Assembly (NCBI GenBank): GCA_023231115.1
Contig: JALNWA010000001.1
Span: forward strand, 267,638 to 331,637
DNA: 64,000 bases
Direction of reading: 5' to 3'
From: Candidatus Altimarinota bacterium
Lineage (GTDB): Bacteria; Patescibacteriota; Gracilibacteria; UBA1369; LOWO2-01-FULL-3
Part shown: one piece after another, positions 18,068 through 26,645 of the stretch
How positions within the stretch are numbered: the stretch's first letter is position 1
Layout: the number at the start of each line of letters is the position of its first letter
The notes under the pieces: generated by a model
The model's input: only the letters and a program-made list of their open reading frames with translations
Told to the model about the DNA's origin: nothing
Database searches by the model: none
Translations under genes and position numbers: made by a program

Positions 18068-18699
18068 GGCTTGTTGGACCGGATGAAAAAATCTGTGGAG
18101 CAATGGAAGAAGGAACCAGACAAAAATCTCTAAGCGTTATGGAGGTTATTGATGCAATAAACGACTTAATTAGACAGGTAGACGAAGGTAGCGTGACAAC
18201 ATTAAAAAAAGCACGAGCGATTTTGGGACTTCAAGGTATTAGTTTTAATGAAAATTCTTCTACGGGAAATCAAGCGATAGACAGAAGTGCAAGGATATTG
18301 AGAATAAGATTATTGGGAATTGTTGCGAAATCAGGTGGAAGTATAAATTTAGCTCTTTCAGACTTAAAATACATTGATGCAAATCCTGCGCATTTAAAGG
18401 TATTACGAGATTTAAAGCGCATAGAAGATAAATATCGCGAAACTCCGTTTTTCCCAAAAATAAGAAAAAGAATTAATGCAATAAAACTTATTAAAAGACA
18501 AGAACTTATAAAATATCTAAGAAAAAGACTTCATAAACTGACAGAACAATACAACCGAGCAGAAGCGCTTCAATTCAAAATTGATTTTTTTGGAACAAGA
18601 GATGAAATTGGATGCGGACTCGCAGAAAAAGACCTTTCTCCTTCGCCGTCGGAACGCATGACACTGCACCGAATTAGAGCGGAAAATTGGGTTTATTAA
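18064..18699 (+). CDS. Unrecognised helical protein, second of a paralogous pair (211 aa)
   Basis: Paralog of the preceding gene: TLKKARAILGLQGISF (about 41-56), KKRINAIKLIKRQELI-like central helix (here RKRINAIKLIKRQELIKYL), and FKIDFFGTRDEIGCGL then DLSPSPSERM near the C-terminus. The invariant GCGL and S-x-SERM motifs suggest a conserved functional surface. No signal peptide or membrane segment. It starts within the upstream stop codon and ends overlapping the convergent cysS by 4 bp. Function is unknown. Confidence 0.7.
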   Translation: MRLVGPDEKICGAMEEGTRQKSLSVMEVIDAINDLIRQVDEGSVTTLKKARAILGLQGISFNENSSTGNQAIDRSARILRIRLLGIVAKSGGSINLALSDLKYIDANPAHLKVLRDLKRIEDKYRETPFFPKIRKRINAIKLIKRQELIKYLRKRLHKLTEQYNRAEALQFKIDFFGTRDEIGCGLAEKDLSPSPSERMTLHRIRAENWVY

Positions 18700-20093
18700 A
18701 CCCTTTTCCAAACAGTACCACTTGGCGTGTCCTCAAGCTCAATACCTTTTGCTTTTAATTCGTCACGGATTTTGTCAGACATTGCAAAGTCCTTTGATTT
18801 TCGAGCTTCTTCACGCTGTTTTATTAAAGTTTTAACTTCATCATCGACATCTTTTTCCTCTTCAAAAATTATGTTCAACACCTTATCGACACTTTTTAAA
18901 AACTTTTCGGCTTCATTAACATCATTTTTAGTAAGCTTTTTTGCATCTCTTAAACCATTCACAGTCTTCACAAGATCAAACACCACACCAAGCGCACCGG
19001 ACAAATCAAAATCGTTGTCCATATACTCTTCAAATCCTTTTTTCTCATGTTTGGAATCGATTGCAAGTTTAACAACGCCTATTTCATGTATGTCTTTTGG
19101 CAAATCATCATATCCAACTTTCAGCCCTCTAACAAAACCTCTTATCCTTTCAAGTCCCGCTTTCGCCTGATCTAATAAATCAAAACTGAAATTAATAGGA
19201 TTTCGGTAATGTGTTTGCAAAAACATAAACCTGACAACTTTTGGATCATATTTTTCAAAAACATTTCGTAGTGTGAAAAAATTCCCCAAACTCTTGCTCA
19301 TTTTTTCATTGTCGATATTTATAAAACCGTTGTGCATCCAATATTTCGCAAAAGATTTCAAACCAAATGCGCAAAGTGATTGCGCGACTTCGCATTCATG
19401 ATGAGGAAAAACCAAATCAAGTCCGCCTCCGTGGATATCAAATTTTTCTCCCAAAAATTTTGCACTCATTGCGCTACATTCAATATGCCAACCGGGACGA
19501 CCTTCGCCCCAAGGGCTCGCCCATACGGGCTCGCCTTCCTTTTTGAATTTCCAAAGCACAAAATCATAAGGATTTTTTTTGCCTTCTTTTATGTCAACGC
19601 GGGCACCAACTTTCAAATCTTCAAGTTTCTGCCCGCTAAATTCGCCGTATTCTTTATACGATTTTACATCAAAATAAACGCCATCATCCAAAACATAAGT
19701 GTGTCCTTTTTTCTCAAGCTCCTCGATGATTTTCACCATTTCTTCGATACTCTCTGTAGCTTTCGGTGAAACATCCGACTCCATTACGCCAAGCGCAGTA
19801 TAATCTTTTATGTATTCCGGAATAATTCTATTTGCCAACTGCGAAACAGAGATTCCTTCTTCTTTCGCGCGATTTATCATCTTGTCATCGATGTCCGTAT
19901 AATTCGAAACAAATTTAACTTCATACCCTTTGTAAATGAAATACCTTCGCATAACATCAAAGCACACAGCGCTTCTGCCATGCCCTAAATGCCCCAAATC
20001 ATAAACAGTCGGTCCGCACACATACATCCCGATCACGCCTTTTTTAATCGGTTCAAACTCAACCAACCCATTTTTTGTATCTTGAATTTTCAT
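18696..20093 (-). CDS. cysS: Cysteinyl-tRNA synthetase
   Basis: Charges tRNA-Cys. The 465-residue class I enzyme has [18 protein letters not shown] near the N-terminus (HIGH motif as HLGH, plus the first zinc Cys), [21 protein letters not shown] (zinc), [19 protein letters not shown] (zinc His/Glu) and KMSKSLGN. The C-terminus has the family's helical anticodon-binding end ([12 protein letters not shown]). Length is normal. Its start overlaps the yggT stop by 4 bp, so it belongs to a yggT-cysS operon. Confidence 0.97.
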   Translation of the reverse strand: MKIQDTKNGLVEFEPIKKGVIGMYVCGPTVYDLGHLGHGRSAVCFDVMRRYFIYKGYEVKFVSNYTDIDDKMINRAKEEGISVSQLANRIIPEYIKDYTALGVMESDVSPKATESIEEMVKIIEELEKKGHTYVLDDGVYFDVKSYKEYGEFSGQKLEDLKVGARVDIKEGKKNPYDFVLWKFKKEGEPVWASPWGEGRPGWHIECSAMSAKFLGEKFDIHGGGLDLVFPHHECEVAQSLCAFGLKSFAKYWMHNGFINIDNEKMSKSLGNFFTLRNVFEKYDPKVVRFMFLQTHYRNPINFSFDLLDQAKAGLERIRGFVRGLKVGYDDLPKDIHEIGVVKLAIDSKHEKKGFEEYMDNDFDLSGALGVVFDLVKTVNGLRDAKKLTKNDVNEAEKFLKSVDKVLNIIFEEEKDVDDEVKTLIKQREEARKSKDFAMSDKIRDELKAKGIELEDTPSGTVWKRV

Positions 20094-20380
20094 ATGTAAA
20101 TTTTACCTAACAAAAATATAACAAGCCTTACAACCAAATCAACCCCTATAAGTGCAATCATAGGCGAAAGATCAAGCATGCCGACTGTATGCGGAATTTT
20201 TTTTGCAAGATTCATCACGGGATCGGTAATATCATTCAAAATCATCGCAAATCTATTTGTAGGTCTTCCGTTATTTCCCATGGAAAACCACGAAAAAAGT
20301 ATTCGTCCGATAATTGCATACGTCATCAAATTCCCCAAGACCAGCACAAATTGTGAAATGTAATATATAATCACGGACAA
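20090..20380 (-). CDS. YggT-family membrane protein
   Basis: The 96-residue protein has two membrane helices (about 5-28 and 70-92) with the family's conserved middle, IGRILFSWF, then ILNDITDPVMNLAKKIPHTVGMLDLSP. YggT proteins are linked to envelope or cation homeostasis and, in some bacteria, to cell division. The stop overlaps the cysS start (ATGA-type), indicating coupled translation. Confidence 0.88.
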   Translation of the reverse strand: MSVIIYYISQFVLVLGNLMTYAIIGRILFSWFSMGNNGRPTNRFAMILNDITDPVMNLAKKIPHTVGMLDLSPMIALIGVDLVVRLVIFLLGKIYI

Positions 20381-20398
20381 AATACTACCTGAAAAAGT

Positions 20399-22243
20399 TT
20401 ATTTAAACAACTTCGAAGATTTGACGTAAAAAGCACCTCCGATTGAAGACATCACAACCATCCAAATAATCTCCGGACCGGCCTGTGAAGCGTCTTTTTG
20501 CATCTCTGCGATGGCTTCGCCACCAGCAAGACCAAGTTTAACGTCAGGAGAAACGACATTTGAAACCGCAGAATTTGGAACAGCGGAAACTATATTACTA
20601 AAATGCGCGCTGGTATTTCCTTTTGCATCAACGCCAATTACTGAAAAATAATATTGAGTGCCATTTTTTAAATTTGAAACGTACCAAGTTGTAGAATTTG
20701 TAAATGTATCGATAGCCTCAGTAAGCTGACTTGGAGAAAGTCCGTAATAAACACGATAATTTTTAATTAAATCAGCGCCAATCACAGGTTTTTCCCAATT
20801 CAAAGTAACTTTTCTGTCATAAGTAGTGGCATTAACATTCAAAACATCACCAATAAGACCTGTTTCAGCTTGTGGCAAATTTTCAAAATCTCCGGTTCCC
20901 GCCAAAGAGACTTTCACGCTGGTTTTTTGATCAATTACAGATTCATTTCCGAGTTGATCCAAAACGATAAACAGTAGTGGATAGTCACCATTATCAGCAG
21001 GAACAGTCAAAGAAATTTCATAATATCCTTTTCCGCTATCTGTCATGTCGTAAAGATTTCCATTGAAAGAAAGTGTGGCTTTTGAAAGCGTTTCTTTTGA
21101 AGTAAGGTTTATTGTTATTTTCGTGTTTGGAAGTACAGAAGTGGAAGGCGTAACTGTAATTTTTGAAACCTCCGGCGCCTCGGTGTCTATATTGAAAGTA
21201 ACAGTCGCACTTTGGTCCAAAACAGTTCCGATATCATCGACAGAGGCCACATAAATAACGTGTTCACCGTCGGCAAGTTTATTTGTTGTATAAGTAAACG
21301 CGCCAAAAGTATCGGCATTCGCAGAACCAATTTCAAAATTATTATCAAATATTTTTAACTTCGCTCCGGATTTTGCATTTCCGCTAATTACCTGTATCGG
21401 ATTGCTGTAAGTCCCCGCAACAGGATTTGAAAGAGTTATTGAAGAAGTTGTGCCGACAACTTGAGTCGATCCGGAAGTTCCGCTCTTCGGCAAAACAATA
21501 AATGTATATTCGCCGTAAACAGAAGGAGTGTTTATATCTCTCGCTTCGACATTGTAAGTGCCTGCCTGCTTGAATGCAGATGCAAGCGAGAAAGCGTGTG
21601 CGCCGACATCGTTTGCGGAGAAAGTGTAATCATTAGGAAGTGATGCGTAAAACGCATTCGAACCGTTTATCGAAAACTTTATAGTTCCAGTATAAGTTGT
21701 AACAGTTTGATTTTGTGCATCGATAGCGGTCAAATTGAAAGTCACGCTGTCACCGACAGTCACACTGCTTGGCACATTATCAAATTTTAGCTTCGAAACA
21801 GGGCCGGAAGAATTTCCGATATCTTCAAAAAGATAATTCCCGTTGTCGAAATATACGACTTTTGATTTTGCGTCGAGCACAGTGTTCGACGTCAAATCAT
21901 AAGCAATATAAGTGACTAGACCGTTTTCTTTACCGGAAGCTTCAAAAACCACTTCGCCGTTTTGTCCGGAAATATTTGTACCAAAGAAGGGAACAACAGA
22001 GTCATTATTTGAACTTGAGATAAGCCTAACATCATGACCACTAACAGGATTTCCATTTTCATCTGCAAGAAAAACTGTAATTTTTGCAGTTTCTTTATTG
22101 ATTTTTACAGTTTGAGATTCCGGAAGAACAATAGATTTCGTGGCTGAAACGGTCGAATTCGTAGCCGAACTTGCGAACGCCACAAACGAACCAAACATAA
22201 CAATGCCCACAAACCCTGCCAATATTTTTGCGAAACGATTCAT
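20399..22243 (-). CDS. Secreted/surface protein with Ig-like and fibronectin III domains, 614 aa
   Basis: A signal peptide (residues 1-26, AKILAGFVGIVMFGSFVAFA) is followed by an invasin-type Ig-like (Big_1) domain (about 40-135, FLADENGNPVSGHDVRL), a second Ig-like domain (about 155-255), further Ig-like repeats (about 265-450, including EHVIYVASVDDIG), and a fibronectin III domain (about 465-560, NLKNGTQYYFSVIGVDAKGN). The C-terminus has AGPEIIWMVVMSSIGGAFYV and a basic KSSKLFK tail, arranged like a sorting or membrane-anchor signal. It probably sits at the cell surface in adhesion or cell contact (inference). It has its own promoter at 22268-22296. Confidence 0.8.
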   Translation of the reverse strand: MNRFAKILAGFVGIVMFGSFVAFASSATNSTVSATKSIVLPESQTVKINKETAKITVFLADENGNPVSGHDVRLISSSNNDSVVPFFGTNISGQNGEVVFEASGKENGLVTYIAYDLTSNTVLDAKSKVVYFDNGNYLFEDIGNSSGPVSKLKFDNVPSSVTVGDSVTFNLTAIDAQNQTVTTYTGTIKFSINGSNAFYASLPNDYTFSANDVGAHAFSLASAFKQAGTYNVEARDINTPSVYGEYTFIVLPKSGTSGSTQVVGTTSSITLSNPVAGTYSNPIQVISGNAKSGAKLKIFDNNFEIGSANADTFGAFTYTTNKLADGEHVIYVASVDDIGTVLDQSATVTFNIDTEAPEVSKITVTPSTSVLPNTKITINLTSKETLSKATLSFNGNLYDMTDSGKGYYEISLTVPADNGDYPLLFIVLDQLGNESVIDQKTSVKVSLAGTGDFENLPQAETGLIGDVLNVNATTYDRKVTLNWEKPVIGADLIKNYRVYYGLSPSQLTEAIDTFTNSTTWYVSNLKNGTQYYFSVIGVDAKGNTSAHFSNIVSAVPNSAVSNVVSPDVKLGLAGGEAIAEMQKDASQAGPEIIWMVVMSSIGGAFYVKSSKLFK

Positions 22244-22267
22244 TTAATCTGATTACTAAATCAATAT

Positions 22268-22296
22268 ATTATACCTTAAAATACACCTTCCTTCAA
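22268..22296 (-). promoter_or_regulatory. Promoter for the Ig/FnIII surface protein
   Basis: Minus strand TTGAAG (22291-22296), 17-bp spacer, TATAAT (22268-22273). The leader is about 18 nt. Confidence 0.7.
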
Positions 22297-22346
22297 TGAA
22301 GCCAAACACAAGCACGAAATACGTCAAGCAATAATAAATAAAGCAT

Positions 22347-22835
22347 CTATTTGTTTAACCTTAGGCAAATAACTCTATTTGCAGCACTCCAAACCTGCAA
22401 AGCTTCGTCGTTAACCGTTTCGGTAAAACCAATTCCTCTTTCTCTTTCTGCTCCATCTTCAGAACCGGAATAATGTAAATCTTGGTCTTGTTTATTAAAA
22501 ACGGTTTCAAAGTCAGGACCATTTGTAGGCTGTTCAACTGTCCACAAAGACCCTTTTTCGCCAACAGTCACCTGAACTTTAACAATACCTTTTTTGCCAA
22601 ATTCAGTACCGTGCTCGCCGGCATTATAAATAAGCTCTTCCAATGGGCCATGCAGGGCTTCGTCGATATCGATTCCCATATTCCTATCAAAAGTTTTGGA
22701 TAGGAAATCACGCGCCTGTAATCTTTGTGTCTTAATTTTTGCCCACGAATTAGCATCCAAAAGCCATTCCGCACTTCCAGTCACATTTCCTATTGCCTCT
22801 ATCCCTCCCTCATATGTAAGTCTCGGATTTAGCAT
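22347..22835 (-). CDS. RsbW/SpoIIAB-like HATPase, 162 aa
   Basis: A GHKL ATPase fold: N-box PLEELIYNAGEHGTEFG (about 66-82), and a glycine-rich box RERGIGF (about 132-138). It lacks a dimerisation/phosphoacceptor domain, so it resembles anti-sigma serine kinases more than sensor kinases. The middle G1 box is not canonical (WTVEQPTNGPDF). It follows the methyltransferase gene by 18 bp on the same strand and is probably cotranscribed. The likely partner is a STAS protein such as that at 26291-26644 (inference). Confidence 0.7.
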   Translation of the reverse strand: MLNPRLTYEGGIEAIGNVTGSAEWLLDANSWAKIKTQRLQARDFLSKTFDRNMGIDIDEALHGPLEELIYNAGEHGTEFGKKGIVKVQVTVGEKGSLWTVEQPTNGPDFETVFNKQDQDLHYSGSEDGAERERGIGFTETVNDEALQVWSAANRVICLRLNK

Positions 22836-22853
22836 GATTTAAATTTGTAATTA

Positions 22854-23990
22854 TTAACCTTGAGGTAACCTTTTGGTCAATCTTCCAACCCTTTCTTTCA
22901 ACCCATTTTCTAAACCAGAAACCACTGCTTCTTTTGGTTTCTCGGCAGAAATTGCAAACATTATTTCAGAGCCATCGCTAGAAAGATTCTCTATTTTAAT
23001 CTGAATATTTGTAAAACCAGCCTCACTCAACATATCTCCCATACCCTTTAAATTTGCAAAATCCAAATGATCATCAGAAGTGACCTGCCCAAGCTCTTTC
23101 ACTGAACCGTCTGCATACCGCAAATATCTTGAAGCGGTTCTTTGCCTTACTCCATCAGATAAACTGACGGTCGAAGTAGGCGCTCTCCATGCGAACTTAG
23201 TGCCATTTCTTGAATCAAACACACCGTATTCTCCCTTAGTATCATTAACAACATTTGTCCCAAGGTCTTCAGCCCACGGATAAGCACTTTTTTTAACGCT
23301 ATTTCGCGATTGCAAAACAACTTTTCCACCGGGGACTAACAAATCATTAAAATCCTTCAAAGCTTTTACATAATTTTCACGTTCTCCAAGGTAAACAAAA
23401 GACCTAGACAGCCAAGTGATCGTATCAAATTTTTCATCACCAGCAACACTTTCTTTGATTTTTGAATAATCACCACGAGCATAATTGATGTGTCCGATAG
23501 CACTATTTGCCCTTTTACCAACTATACCTTGAATATCATCCACTTCGTGACCTTCCCTAACCTCATTGTCTCTTTCTTTTGCTCGTTCAACCAAATAATC
23601 TTCATATTCTCTCGCCTCAACACTCGCGCCAGTTGTAGCCAAATATCGACTCGTGTCTCCTTCACCAACAGCCAAATCCAAAACTTTTTTACCACTACCA
23701 AGACCTAAATCAAGTCTATCAACAAGCTTCATCCCAGCATTTTCAGCCTTTTTCTTTAATGTAATCCCTTCTGGAAGAATAGAATTTGGATCAAGTTTCC
23801 TGGAAATCAAAGAAGAAGATTCACCATAAAGACTTTCAGGAATATCATCCAAAATTAATCCAATTTGTCTCCTGTAATACTCGTCCACACCCATGCCAAA
23901 ACAAGCCTTAGTCTCAATCTCGACACTTTCCTGATATCCCATTCCGTATCCACGTTCTGGAACTTGATGTTGTCCGTCAGCTGCGGCCAT
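22854..23990 (-). CDS. Class I SAM-dependent methyltransferase, 378 aa
   Basis: A Rossmann-type methyltransferase core at about 95-230: motif I KVLDLAVGEGDTSRYL, an acidic loop after EAREYED, and a motif-IV-like TITWLSRSFVYLG followed by LLVPGGKVVLQSRNS. The N-terminal 90 residues and C-terminal 130 residues are not assigned to a family. The substrate is unknown. A strong promoter lies at 24013-24041, and the RsbW-like gene follows, which suggests linkage of the methyltransferase to a regulatory circuit. Confidence 0.75.
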   Translation of the reverse strand: MAAADGQHQVPERGYGMGYQESVEIETKACFGMGVDEYYRRQIGLILDDIPESLYGESSSLISRKLDPNSILPEGITLKKKAENAGMKLVDRLDLGLGSGKKVLDLAVGEGDTSRYLATTGASVEAREYEDYLVERAKERDNEVREGHEVDDIQGIVGKRANSAIGHINYARGDYSKIKESVAGDEKFDTITWLSRSFVYLGERENYVKALKDFNDLLVPGGKVVLQSRNSVKKSAYPWAEDLGTNVVNDTKGEYGVFDSRNGTKFAWRAPTSTVSLSDGVRQRTASRYLRYADGSVKELGQVTSDDHLDFANLKGMGDMLSEAGFTNIQIKIENLSSDGSEIMFAISAEKPKEAVVSGLENGLKERVGRLTKRLPQG

Positions 23991-24012
23991 AATGCATTAA
24001 TTACAAGGTTAC

Positions 24013-24041
24013 ATTATAGCACAAAAAAGCCATATTTTCAA
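24013..24041 (-). promoter_or_regulatory. Promoter for the methyltransferase/HATPase operon
   Basis: Minus strand TTGAAA (24036-24041), 17-bp spacer, TATAAT (24013-24018) with an upstream TGC that makes an extended -10. It lies just after the queA stop codon. Confidence 0.75.
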
Positions 24042-24044
24042 AGA

Positions 24045-25130
24045 TTAGAAGATATACATCGCATCTCCAAAGCTGAAAAATCTATAATTATTATCCTTTG
24101 CGACCTCATACAAAGATAAAATCTTGGCGACAGGATCCTTCACGCCTTTATGTTCAAGAAAAGAAGCCACGAGCATTATCAAAGTGCTTTTTGGCAAATG
24201 AAAATTGGTAATAAGCGCATCTATAACTTTCCAGTCATGCTTCCCAGGATAAATAAAAATATCAGTTTCTCCGCTCTTTGGCTCAAATCCATTGTCGTAA
24301 ACAGATTCAAGAACACGCACGGAAGTCGTTCCTACCGCGATAATTCTTCGTGACTCGTCTTTTGCCTTATTCAGTGCATCCGCATTCTCCTTTGAAAAAA
24401 CATAAAATTCATTGTGCATTTTGTGCTCGGAAAGTTTGTCGGCGGTCACAGGCAAAAAAGTACCTCTTCCGACATGTAGCAAAACTTCTTGCATGGAAAT
24501 TCCGGCATTTTTTATTTTCGAAATTAATTCTGGAGTAAAATGAAGTCCGGCGGTTGGAGCCGCGACACTTCCTTTTTCTTTTGCGTAAACAGTTTGATAT
24601 TGCGAAAAACTCGCAGTACTTTTCTTTATATAAGGGGGAAGGGGAGCTCTACCGTATTTTTCAAGCAGTTCATGAACCGTACTATCAGAAGCCTCCGCCG
24701 AAAAACTACCTCCGGAGGCCGGATTCCAAAATCTCACGTTTCTGGTTCCGTCTTCCAAAATTTCCAAAACCTCTCCCTGTAAATCAGGAGCAATTGTGAA
24801 AATTTTCCCTTCCAAAAAAAGTCTTCCGGGTTTTACCAAAACATTAAAAATATTTTCGCAGTTTTCTTTAAGTAAAAAAACTTCTTTTTGCGGCTTTCCA
24901 AAATTTCCACCAAAAACAATTCTCGCAGGAATAACTTTCGATCTATTCACAACAAGCGTGTCTCCCGATTTCAAATAATCACAAACATCATAAAAATGTT
25001 TATGATAAATTTTATCGTTTGCAACGTCATAAACAAGTAATTTACTGCTGTCCCTCGGTGTTACCGGATTTTGAGCTATAAATTCTTTAGGCAAAACATA
25101 GTCAAAATCACTTGTTCTGTATTCTTTCAT
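24045..25130 (-). CDS. queA: S-adenosylmethionine:tRNA ribosyltransferase-isomerase
   Basis: QueA transfers the ribosyl part of SAM to preQ1 in tRNA to form epoxyqueuosine. The 361-residue protein shows DFDYVLPKEFIAQNP and RDSSKLLVYD at the N-terminus, NRSKVIPARI, SVAAPTAGLHFT (about 190), HVGRGTFLPV, and FHLPKSTLIMLVASF near the C-terminus. Length is normal. It is the last gene of the MFS-HEAT/STAS/RsbU-like operon. The PTPS at 45843-46193 could supply a queuosine precursor; tgt, queC and queE are not in the window. Confidence 0.95.
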   Translation of the reverse strand: MKEYRTSDFDYVLPKEFIAQNPVTPRDSSKLLVYDVANDKIYHKHFYDVCDYLKSGDTLVVNRSKVIPARIVFGGNFGKPQKEVFLLKENCENIFNVLVKPGRLFLEGKIFTIAPDLQGEVLEILEDGTRNVRFWNPASGGSFSAEASDSTVHELLEKYGRAPLPPYIKKSTASFSQYQTVYAKEKGSVAAPTAGLHFTPELISKIKNAGISMQEVLLHVGRGTFLPVTADKLSEHKMHNEFYVFSKENADALNKAKDESRRIIAVGTTSVRVLESVYDNGFEPKSGETDIFIYPGKHDWKVIDALITNFHLPKSTLIMLVASFLEHKGVKDPVAKILSLYEVAKDNNYRFFSFGDAMYIF

Positions 25131-25145
25131 AAATTAAATAAATTT

Positions 25146-26291
25146 TTAACCCGCCCAAGTAGTGCTGTGATCTTTTACGGCTTCAGTAGCTGTATTTTTA
25201 GAATCACGTTTCATTACAATCAAAGTCATATCATCTTCTTGTTTTCTGTTTCCCATAAACGCAGTCACATCTTTTGCAATATGATAATTCACACCTTCGG
25301 CAGAATATTGACCTGCGTACTCCCTAATCGCCGCTTTGAGCCTTTCAAGGCCATACAATTCCTCTGTGGAGCTTCTGGCCTCTGTAATTCCATCACTGTA
25401 TAGCACAATGAAATCACCGTCTTCAAGTATAATTTCACGCTCATTAATGGCTTTTGAATTATCAGGAACCATTCCAAGCGCAACACCTCCCGATAAAACG
25501 GCTTCTACAACCCCTGTTGCATGTCTATAAATCAAAATATGTTCATGTCCTGCGCCGACAAAAGTTAATTTCTTGGTTTTATTGTCAAAACAAAGCATGA
25601 CCATAGTCATAAACATCGCTTTCTTTACATGTTTTTTTATATATTTATTAACGTTCACGACAACATCAAAAGCATTGTCGAACATATCGGCAAAAACAGA
25701 GACAAGCGAATTTACCATTGTCATCATAAGTCCGGCTGAAACTCCATGGCCGGTGACATCCCCGACATAAATATAAGTTTTATCTTTCGAAGTATATATA
25801 TCAAAACTGTCTCCACCGACTTCAGTGGCCGGTTTATATTTTACAACGACCTGAAGCCCATCTATAAAAGGGCTTTCAAGAGGCAAAATATCTCTCTGGA
25901 GTTGTGCCGCGACACTAAGTTCGCTGATCATTCTTTCCCTGTCTTGCAAATCACCGCTGACTTCTTTGAATCCTTTCGTAACTTGATTAAAGAAATATGC
26001 GAGCACACCAACTTCATCAATTCTGGTCGTGTAAATTTTTTTATAAGGTTTGCCGGTCAAAAGAGCTTGAATTTGAAAAAGAACACTACTCAAAGGTCTC
26101 GAAAAATTTAAATAAATAAGAACTCCCACAAGAACAAAAATTACGAGAGCTCCAATCAAAACAATCTTCAAGGAAATTGCTTCTTGCGCCCTAAAGAAAA
26201 ATAAATATCCAAGAATCGCACCCAAAACAAGACCAAGAACCATGAGGTTCAAAATAAATTTTCTAGTTATACTCTTATCAATAAATTTCAT
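25146..26291 (-). CDS. Membrane-anchored PP2C (RsbU/SpoIIE-like) phosphatase
   Basis: Two membrane helices (about 14-31 and 37-59), a HAMP-like linker with RIDEVGVLAYFFNQV (about 95-109), and a C-terminal SpoIIE-type PP2C domain (about 140-365). The metal-binding signature is GGDSFDIY, then YVGDVTGHGVSAGLMMTM, and LYSDGITEARSSTEELYG. RsbU-type enzymes dephosphorylate STAS anti-anti-sigma factors; the STAS gene directly upstream overlaps its start by 1 bp, which makes it the probable substrate. Confidence 0.9.
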   Translation of the reverse strand: MKFIDKSITRKFILNLMVLGLVLGAILGYLFFFRAQEAISLKIVLIGALVIFVLVGVLIYLNFSRPLSSVLFQIQALLTGKPYKKIYTTRIDEVGVLAYFFNQVTKGFKEVSGDLQDRERMISELSVAAQLQRDILPLESPFIDGLQVVVKYKPATEVGGDSFDIYTSKDKTYIYVGDVTGHGVSAGLMMTMVNSLVSVFADMFDNAFDVVVNVNKYIKKHVKKAMFMTMVMLCFDNKTKKLTFVGAGHEHILIYRHATGVVEAVLSGGVALGMVPDNSKAINEREIILEDGDFIVLYSDGITEARSSTEELYGLERLKAAIREYAGQYSAEGVNYHIAKDVTAFMGNRKQEDDMTLIVMKRDSKNTATEAVKDHSTTWAG

Positions 26292-26644
26292 TATTTTTGA
26301 TTTATAAAATCATTCATTGTATTAAACACAGGCATAATTTGCATTATACCAATAGTGTTGAAAACATCGGCAACGTGCGCATTTGGCCCGACCAATACAA
26401 GTTTTTTACCATCTTTAACAAGATGTGCGTGAATTGACATAAAATAACCGATGCCTTCGCTGTTGATAAATTTAAGTTCACCAAGATCGAAAACAAGAGT
26501 AATTCCCTTGAAATTGTTTATCACATTTCCAAGCTCCTCACGGATTTCATCATGTCCGGCCTTATCAAATTCTCCATTGAATTTTACAAGAGTATCTCCG
26601 GCTTCTCCAAGTTTTTCAACAGTCAATATTAAACGTCTATCCAT
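26291..26644 (-). CDS. STAS-domain anti-anti-sigma factor-like protein (RsbV type)
   Basis: The 117-residue single STAS domain has VFDLGELKFINSEGIGYF with Ser62 at the position phosphorylated in RsbV and SpoIIAA. The canonical Asp before the Ser is Asn here. It overlaps the phosphatase gene by 1 bp and starts 1 bp after the transporter gene, so the three are one operon. It probably switches partners with an RsbW-like kinase (22347-22835 or 34812-35318). Confidence 0.88.
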   Translation of the reverse strand: MDRRLILTVEKLGEAGDTLVKFNGEFDKAGHDEIREELGNVINNFKGITLVFDLGELKFINSEGIGYFMSIHAHLVKDGKKLVLVGPNAHVADVFNTIGIMQIMPVFNTMNDFINQK

Positions 26645-26645
26645 T

